Assembly: GCA_001414345.1 (NCBI GenBank)
Contig: LLCB01000086.1
Coordinates: 62,001 to 126,000 of the forward strand
Direction of reading: 5' to 3'
From: Hymenoscyphus infarciens
Taxonomy: Eukaryota; Ascomycota; Leotiomycetes; Helotiales; Helotiaceae
DNA length: 64,000 nucleotides
This document shows, in pieces, positions 57,745 to 64,000 of this stretch. Numbering within the stretch: the stretch's first letter is position 1; the number at the start of each line of letters is the position of its first letter. The translations under genes were made by a program, and so were the position numbers. Under the pieces are notes generated by a model. The model saw nothing but the letters and a program-made list of their open reading frames with translations, was not told the origin of the DNA and ran no database searches.

Positions 57745-59101
57745 TCTCAGGGCCCGGCTGAGGTGTCGTCGTATGAGCGGAGTAGGTTTGCTGAAGGGGC
57801 TGCGGGATGGGTTTGAGGTTTTACTCGACCACCTGGTGATGGTGCGTAGCTGGATGAAACCGAATATTTGATCGATGGTTTCAACACGACAATACGAGAG
57901 AGTACGTCAGAGTTCGGATTCCAAGATAGACGAGGGAAAGAGTATCAACAAGACCACTAGAACAGAATTGTTTGAGGATGGATATACACAATCTTGGGAC
58001 TTTTGTCAACATCAACACACAGAAAAAAGAATTGCTTCTGGCATTGAATTTATGGGGTATTAGAGTCGACGATAGACTTCATGAGAAACAGACAAAGATT
58101 ATAGAAAGAGAAGACGCTTTTGGAATCAAATTTGCTTGAGGATGAGATGGGTTAGATGAATGGGTGGGAGTTTTACTATATTTTGAGAGGATGGGGGATG
58201 ATAATGTGTTGAGAGGGTGGGATGGTGTTGACGTGGAGATGAAAAGCAGTATAACCTTATTAGAAATTTCAGAGTTGGGCTCGATACATATAAGTATTAG
58301 CTTATCTCTGTTTTCTTGATCCTTGTTTGGTGGAGTGGCGGTGATGGAGTTTTACTGTCTGGTATTAGGTCGTGGGGGTGGAGGATGGGAGTTCGGTGTT
58401 ATCTTATGTTTGCACAATGGGCGAGAATATACATATACTTATGAGTGTTCCCTCTCTCCAACGAGATACTTACTTTGAGGTTGTTGTGGAAGGCAATATG
58501 ATCAAATTTCACAATAAAAGCGTGCGATATGTATGAAGCCTGATTGATATTCATGGGTTGGCAGAGTATTGACAAGCCCCGCGAACAACAAAAGAAAATG
58601 ACCTCTGCGTCCAACAGAGTATGGCAGCTTCTAAATACAAATAAGAAAGACTCGCGCCGAAACGGAGCAAAAGCAAACCTCCATCCTGCGAATATCATCC
58701 GTCACGCGCCGTCCATCGTGAATGTCAATTATCGAGATATCGTGGTGTTGGTGTCCCATTTCCAGTTTGCGGAACATGTGAGTCATTAAAGGTATTCGAA
58801 AACCGAGAAGTATGTGCCGACTGTGACGGGGAAATGCGAAGTCGATTTGGTACTCATCGTCGTACGCATTCTGGCAGAAACTCGGTGGTCGAAAAGGAAA
58901 AAAGCAAAGTCGGAAAGGAAAATTTTTGGGGAACGAGCAGCGAGGTGGTTGAGCACCGGCCGATATGCATAGCTCTATGTTGAATAGAGCCAGAGACAGC
59001 ATGCAATACCTCGATGAGGCATAGCATGAGCAAGGAGATGATGGCTCAGAATGGCGAAGCGAGAAGCTCAGCGTTCGTGAGATGCCGGTGGAGCGGGACT
59101 T
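57745..59101. other. Convergent intergenic region
   Basis: 1.36 kb of 3' flanks. 58241-58335 is a diverged copy of 62371-62467 (see repeat). No gene seen. Confidence 0.45.
58241..58335. repeat. Dispersed repeat, copy 1 (copy 2 at 62371-62467)
   Basis: A 29-nt block is identical in both (58291-58319 and 62422-62450; core AAGTATTAGCTTATCTCTG), and about 60 bp before and 15 bp after are recognisably related (AGTATAACCTTAT versus AGTATAGCTTTAT; TTGGTGG). Confidence 0.7.
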
Positions 59102-60132
59102 CTAAGCAGCTGGAACTTGATTAGTATACTTGTAAGTCAGGAGGAGGAGGATTGATTTACATGAATCTGCAAGAGCCTCCTCGGCAGCGGCCTCCTCGGC
59201 AGCGGCCTTCTCGGCAGCGGCCTTCTCAGCAGCGGCCTCCTCAGCAGCGGCCTTCTCAGCAGCTCTCAGAGCAGCTCTCTTATCCTGTCGCTTGAACTCC
59301 CCGAACTTGATCTATGATTCTCTTGATAAGTATCCACATTAATTATCCTCAAGGGCTATCGATGCTTACAGATACGACAAGAGGGGTGACTCCGACCTGC
59401 ATAGCGATCTCCTCTCTTCGCTCCTTTCGTAAATTCTTGTTGCGGAGAGGGAAGGTGGCGTAAAAGCCTCTGAGCTCCTCACCTTGTTGCTTCGTAGTTA
59501 CGGAAGACTCGCGCTTCTTCGTGGCCTTCTTGGCAACGCCCTTCTTGGTGACGCCCTTCTTGGTGACGCCCTTCTTGGCAACGCCCTTCTTGGTGACGCC
59601 CTTCTTGGTAACCGGGGGATTGGCAACGGGAGCGGAGGGGCTTGCAGCGGAGGGGCCAGCGCCTTGGAGGGGGAGGGGATTGATTTGGGCTGGGGTGTCC
59701 TGTTGGTAGGAGGTTAGCGGATATGTGCAGCTATAGACATTGATGGCAATGATTGATGATTGCTGAGGCGTGAACAGGACGCCAGTCAACTAGGACGTTG
59801 CCAGAGTCGCTGATGCCTGTACGCATCTGTCTCTTGGAAGCAGATCCTTTTCGCAATTGCTGAAGCGTGAACAGGACGCCAGTCAACGAGAACGTTGCCA
59901 GTGTCGCTGATGCCTGTATGCGTCTGTCTCTTGGAAGCAGATCCTTTTCGCAATTGCTGAAGCGTGAACAGGACGCCAGTCAACGAGAACGTTGCCAGTG
60001 TCGCTGATACCTGTATGCGTCTGTCTCTTGAAAGGAGATTCTTTCTGCACGTCGTTGATGATAAAGATGAAACAAGAGTAAACAAATTCATTGACGTACC
60101 TTCTCAGCCATGTTTCCAGTTTGTGAATCCAT
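59102..60132 (-). CDS. Repeat-rich basic protein with degenerate homeodomain-like segment, about 190 aa
   Basis: Three exons: 60132-60100, 59699-59370, 59311-59102, giving 573 nt including the stop. The start has a strong GCCACCATGG context. Layout: a short Pro/Ala region; a TKKGV/AKKGV pentapeptide repeated six times (42-66) and then KKATKKR; a segment of about 78-133 resembling helices 2-3 of a homeodomain (REEIAMQVGVTP...VSIKFGEFKRQDKR) but with K and E where W48 and N51 should be; and an Ala/Glu/Lys tail of AAAEE/AAAEK repeats. An optional 51-nt intron (59160-59110, GTAAAT..TTCCAG, in frame) would shorten the C terminus to ADSSA. Intron 1 (59700-60099) carries three 97-bp repeats. Nuclear DNA-associated function is a guess from the basic composition. 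Confidence 0.68.
59170..59265. repeat. 15-bp coding repeats (AAAEE/AAAEK tail)
   Basis: Unit CTCCTCGGCAGCGGC or CTTCTCGGCAGCGGC on the + strand, about six copies, in frame with the minus-strand gene. Confidence 0.85.
59529..59612. repeat. 15-bp coding repeats (TKKGV)
   Basis: Unit GACGCCCTTCTTGGT / AACGCCCTTCTTGGC, five to six copies, in frame with the minus-strand gene. Confidence 0.85.
59758..60048. repeat. Three tandem 97-bp repeats inside intron 1
   Basis: Copies start at 59758, 59855 and 59952. Copies 2 and 3 are almost identical for 75 bp. Each contains GCGTGAACAGGACGCCAGTC and CTGTCTCTTG. They lie wholly in the inferred intron of the minus-strand gene. Confidence 0.88.
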
Positions 60133-61237
60133 GGTGGCTATTCCGCAGGGCGATATAGCGAGAGGCTATGCGATTGGAAAGGAGATGATGCGACAAGTAT
60201 GGGATGCAATGGGGAGGAAGGGTGGAGAGTGGTTGTGTGTCTCGCGTTGTGTCGCGCGTTGTGGTTGTTGTGCGGAGAAAATTTTTCTGGCCTAGGTCAC
60301 AAAGATAAGGAGACCAGCTTATCAGTGCGCAGATGGACTTCAGCAAACCGATGGACTTAAGTAAACCGATGGACTTGACCGATGAGAGTGACTGTTCTGT
60401 GAGATAATTTGAAGAACGGTTCTCCAAAAAAAAATCGGCAAATTGAGCTAACCGAACCCCCTATTTGGAACTGTTTACATGATTTTCACACCAAAATCAA
60501 ACACACTTCCGCCAACAAGACACGGTGTTCTTTGAGAACTTTTCTTTTGGATTGAAGCGAATCCCTTGATGAGCGTGCAGAGTTTCGCCTTGCCTTCCTC
60601 AATTCTTGGTACAATGGCTCTATACAGCTGCAGATGATGGAATTTATGTTGAGCCACGCGGTGCTGTCGTGGCCCCACCAGTTGTCTCGTCGGTTGGAGA
60701 CACCTGAGCGGTCAATTCTTGAGGATCGTTTCTCGGTTTTCCTTGGGAAATCCTTTTGTTTGACCAGGTTTCGAAGTCTAGGTCGCTGTTGGAAGATCGG
60801 TCCGCGAAGGTCATTTTTGTTGTGTCAGTTACTGTTGGGATACTGACAGTAACTGGGACCCCTTTTAACCTATGGTTTATATACTTTAGAGAATACCATA
60901 TGTTCATGACGCATGAACATACTAAAATGCTAAAGAGACTCGTAGCAAGAAGCCCCGAGTTTGCGAGGGAGAGTTTAATCTTGGGAACTTTGAGGCGGCG
61001 CGAAATAATGACTTGAAAGTGAGAGCTTAAGGATATAGATGAGGCGGTTGTTCTAGTGGTGATGAACCCAGTCTTCGATGGTGTTGAACTTTTTACTCGG
61101 AATCGTCCCTCTATATAGCAAGTTTTCACATGGACGAAAACATTTAACGCTTCCCCATCATTTCTTGCGGGAAAGCTTCCAATGGGAGGTACACTCAGCT
61201 ATACGATACTTGGACGAAATATCAACCCGGTGCAGCT

Positions 61238-61477
61238 CACCAGGGGGTGCCAGAACTCGTGGGCCACTCACCAAAACCCCACTAAAAGCCAACGACTTTT
61301 GACTTAGTTTTCTCAACACCACGACTTGAAATTGGAGGTTTAAAGCAACATTGTTTTTAAAGACACACTTTGCTTTCGGTTTACCCAGTTTATTTTTTCA
61401 ATAACGCTATTTGTGGCGTTCTCAGCCTATAATTTGGTAGGAAGTCGCTGGCCCACGAGTTCAGACACCCCCTGGTG
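61238..61477. mobile_element. MITE-like element, 240 bp
   Basis: 29-bp inverted termini at 61238-61266 and 61449-61477 with two mismatches; core GAACTCGTGGGCCA and CACCAGGGGGTG. AT-rich interior without ORF. No clear target duplication, so the superfamily is open (CAGGGGGTG ends would suit hAT). Confidence 0.72.
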
Positions 61478-62370
61478 GTTGACTCCTCCGTACAACACCA
61501 TTCCCATGTGCATCATGAGATTGACGGGCCGCATTCAATTGCCAAAGAATGTTTAGTGAGGACAAAAAAAGCGTCGAAATCAACTCTCGTGACATATTAT
61601 AGATTTTTAGATGCCATACAGGAGGCAGTGCAGCAATTAGTGGGGGCAAGGAGCTTCTTTATAAATTCGTTTAGAGGGCCGAATGATAAAGTTTACGAGA
61701 GAATACTTCAAGCTATTATTTTGGAATATCGTGTGATCATACCCGAGTGACTGAAGCGTATATTTATGAGAAGCTCTTTGGGTCGCTTCCAGAAGTACAA
61801 AATACAGTCAGACGAGCCTCAGTTCCATGTCAACTCTCGGTTAGCCGAGAGCTGGTATGCTTTATTCGCAATTATGTCTATACATACACTACAATGGCTG
61901 TAAAACACACTTGATCTCTAAACTTTATTCGACTATCTCAATTATTCTAACTCATCTTGAAACTTGATATTACGTAAATGTTACTTACAAAATAGTGAGT
62001 CTACCGAGTTTTGATAAGAGCTTCAACTGTACGAATAACCGAGCTTAAAGCAGCTTGGAAACATAAAGGCAGAAACCGAGTCATTTCGCTGCGAGCAGCC
62101 ACTCTAGCAGGAATGAAGGCAACCTCTGAATTTCACTGGTAAAAAAAGGAATCTTTATGGAAACTTGGAAAGACTAAAAAGTGAAAGACTACCCCTTTCT
62201 TGAATGCAAGACTCGCACCATTATCCTGAATAAACAAACTAGGTTAGACTATAAAATCCTCAGCTTGGTAAAGCCTTGAGCGTACCACAATAGAGATATC
62301 GTGAAAAAACAGTTCGTTATAATTTGGGATACTCTGGGGTGAGATAAGAGGGGATGATGTCAACAATAAG

Positions 62371-62467
62371 ATAGAAAGTAGTATAGCTTTATCAACAGTT
62401 TGGACTTGAGATCGATGAAGGTAAGTATTAGCTTATCTCTGTTTTCTTGAGTCCCGTTTTGGTGGCA
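62371..62467. repeat. Dispersed repeat, copy 2
   Basis: Partner of 58241-58335 in the same orientation, with a 29-nt identical block at 62422-62450. Confidence 0.7.
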
Positions 62468-62664
62468 AGCGTATTTTCTGTCTCTAAGTTTGAGTGGATA
62501 TTATCTTTTTACTCTTGGGATGATAGGTGGATGAAATATCTGACGGATGATTTTTAAGCGCCTTTTTTTGCATGATATGAGATCTATGTTAATGTGCAAC
62601 TTGAAGACCAGCGGCTCACCAACGTAACGAGTCCGGAGATATCATGCTAATATTGTTCAAATGA

Positions 62665-63294
62665 CTAATTCTGATTATGTTGACTCTTCTTTCTTGGCTT
62701 TCTTGAAAAATACAAGCTTTCAGTTTGGAACAGCTGTTCCATGTCCAACACATAGTTCTCTGCATCTTTCCAATGGGTTTTGCCATCATTCTCCTCGAAA
62801 TCGACATGATCGGCGCGAGTGTCTGACTTCGCCAACATATAAACGACCCTTCTATATGCCATGTAAAGATTCGCAATGCCATAATCTCTTGTCTCTTTGC
62901 CTCCACGCACCGGCTTGTTTACCCCCAGAAGCAGCTCCTTTACACCCTCAAGTCCAAGTGGATGAGTATGGTTGGAGGTCCCTGAATCAACAAACGCCTG
63001 TCTCAAATCAAGGAAGAACTTAACAACTGCTTCATGGTTTTGGGCCGTCGCGAGTAGGAAGGAAACGTCGATCACTTGTTGAGTACTGATGTTTCTCTCG
63101 GATGATGTTCCCGGGGGCGGAAGGGAGACTTGTAGGATTGTCGTATCCAGCATCAATTGGACCACGTCTACCCGCCCAGACATCGCTGAATAATAGAATA
63201 AATTTATCGGAACATTTCTGTCGAGGGAAATTTTCTTGGTTGCGAGCAGGTACGGCATACAAAAGTCCAAAAACGACGTAATCGTACTTTCCAT
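62665..63294 (-). CDS. Ankyrin-like protein or C-terminal fragment, 209 aa
   Basis: Intronless frame from ATG 63294. Two helix-turn-helix units resemble ankyrin repeats: INLFYYSAMSGRVDVVQLML (30-49) and a second VSFLLATAQNHEAVVKFFLD unit about 47 residues later. They lack the full TPLH consensus. The rest is Lys-rich and ends RKPRKKSQHNQN. Upstream, directly at 63300, a CT-rich tract and AT-rich sequence begin, so the natural 5' part may be lost or the gene may be a decayed subtelomere-type ankyrin copy. Function unknown. Confidence 0.5.
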   Translation of the reverse strand: MESTITSFLDFCMPYLLATKKISLDRNVPINLFYYSAMSGRVDVVQLMLDTTILQVSLPPPGTSSERNISTQQVIDVSFLLATAQNHEAVVKFFLDLRQAFVDSGTSNHTHPLGLEGVKELLLGVNKPVRGGKETRDYGIANLYMAYRRVVYMLAKSDTRADHVDFEENDGKTHWKDAENYVLDMEQLFQTESLYFSRKPRKKSQHNQN

Positions 63295-64000
63295 AAGTAA
63301 AAAAGAGAATAATTAAATTCCCTCTCTCTTTCTCCCCCCTCCCCCCTCTCTCTATATTAAGACTAGACAGTCTTAACTATAGTAACTAGTTAATTAAAGA
63401 ATAGGGAGGGATAATAAATATTATGTGTATAGTAGTGACATCGCCCCCTTACTATTATATCTTTACTACCTATTACCTAACTCTTATATCTTATTCTTCC
63501 TATGATTTCTAGATAAATAAGAGAGAGGGAGAGAGGGGGAGGGGGTTGTTTGCTACTTTAACTAAACTCCCCTTACCCACGCTAGGAAAAACTTTCCCCT
63601 GAAATGTTTGTTCACTCCCTTACTCCCTTATCCCCTCTCTCTTATACTCTCACTTACATTCTTACTTATACTCTCTCGGTATATGTAATATAAAAAAGAA
63701 TAGGCTAAGGAGTAAGAGAGTAAGTAGATAGCATAATATAAATTACGATTAGCTATAGCTCTTAGCTACAAATACTTAACTTTTGCGATTTAGTAGTTTT
63801 TGGACTTTTGTACTTTTAGGACGCCCTAGCAGGGCTTTAGCAAGAGCGTAGTTTCCGTTTGAAATATCGAGAACGCGCATTTAACAGTTGAAGTTACTAA
63901 ACTTACACTGACATGATTGGCTATTTCCACAATTGGTGAAGAAAATATACCAAAGCAGATGGAGTTTTCTGTCTTCACTCTCATTAGTAAGTAGAGTTGT
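63295..64000. other. CT-rich and AT-rich tract at the right edge
   Basis: Low-complexity (CT)n/(AG)n stretches at 63320-63355, 63520-63545 and 63630-63660, mixed with TA-rich sequence poor in CA/TG, like the start of another RIP block. 63830-64000 has normal composition but no frame I can assign. Confidence 0.5.

Larger units (their letters stand above)
60133..62664. other. Intergenic region with MITE and dispersed repeat
   Basis: 2.5 kb. A 17-bp direct repeat AAACCGATGGACTT lies near 60330-60385. The minus-strand frame at 60644-61129 has one hydrophobic segment but no good start. The MITE-like element is at 61238-61477 and repeat copy 2 at 62371-62467. Confidence 0.45.

Noticed and set aside
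60644..61129. Minus-strand frame with one hydrophobic segment
   Set aside because: Starts at GTG; the open frame upstream ends at a stop without an ATG; probably chance.

Overview
The window is nuclear DNA from a filamentous ascomycete (Pezizomycotina). Genes carry many short introns (about 48-80 nt) with GT..AG ends and CTAAC/CTGAC-like branch sites. The proteins are fungal-type: an ARE-type sterol acyltransferase, a YPR011C-like carrier, a DUF3602/Par32-like protein and a DHA2 MFS transporter. Large AT-rich blocks have lost almost all CpA/TpG dinucleotides, the mark of repeat-induced point mutation (RIP). A Leotiomycete-like genome with AT isochores is a reasonable guess, but I cannot prove the genus.

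Layout: 1-12480 is a gene-free, RIP-saturated island with an LTR pair, a long-TIR foldback, a 172-bp palindrome and other decayed repeats. From about 12.5 kb the base composition changes abruptly. Genes then follow: an MIT-domain protein (-, 13688-17577); sterol O-acyltransferase (+, 21910-24366); an SR-type splicing factor (-, 26648-27828); a mitochondrial carrier of the APS/PAPS type (-, 28453-29603); ribosomal protein eL18 (+, 30839-31696); the mitochondrial rRNA 2'-O-methyltransferase Mrm2 (-, 32379-34008); a long coiled-coil protein with four 56-residue repeats (-, 34383-36720); the OST3/OST6 subunit of oligosaccharyltransferase (+, 36969-38060); and a DDHD phospholipase (-, 42081-45597). 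After these come an intron-containing tRNA-Gly(CCC) (-, 47511-47610), a RIP-killed Tc1/mariner element (49301-50858), a DUF3602 protein (-, 51725-52153), a YwbE-like/zinc-finger protein (+, 53722-54387), an MFS transporter (+, 55512-57744), a repeat-built protein with a degenerate homeodomain-like segment (-, 59102-60132) and an ankyrin-like gene or fragment (-, 62665-63294). The ankyrin-like gene abuts a second AT-rich stretch.

Most genes are ordinary housekeeping genes and form no pathway cluster. Pairs share intergenic space: the coiled-coil and OST3 genes diverge from about 250 bp, while eL18 and Mrm2 converge. Exon coordinates were worked out by hand from splice consensus and reading-frame continuity; total CDS length is a multiple of three in every model.

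The less ordinary content is non-coding or repeat-based: a hAT-like element with a PIF/Harbinger-like MITE nested inside it (39665-40616); a cluster of five dyad-symmetric GGTNACC-centred motifs (41344-41745); a field of about 19-bp GTAAGC/GCTTAC repeats whose orientation flips midway (25555-26100); and the gene at 59102-60132, built from repeats at three scales. I found no complete new defence or biosynthetic system.
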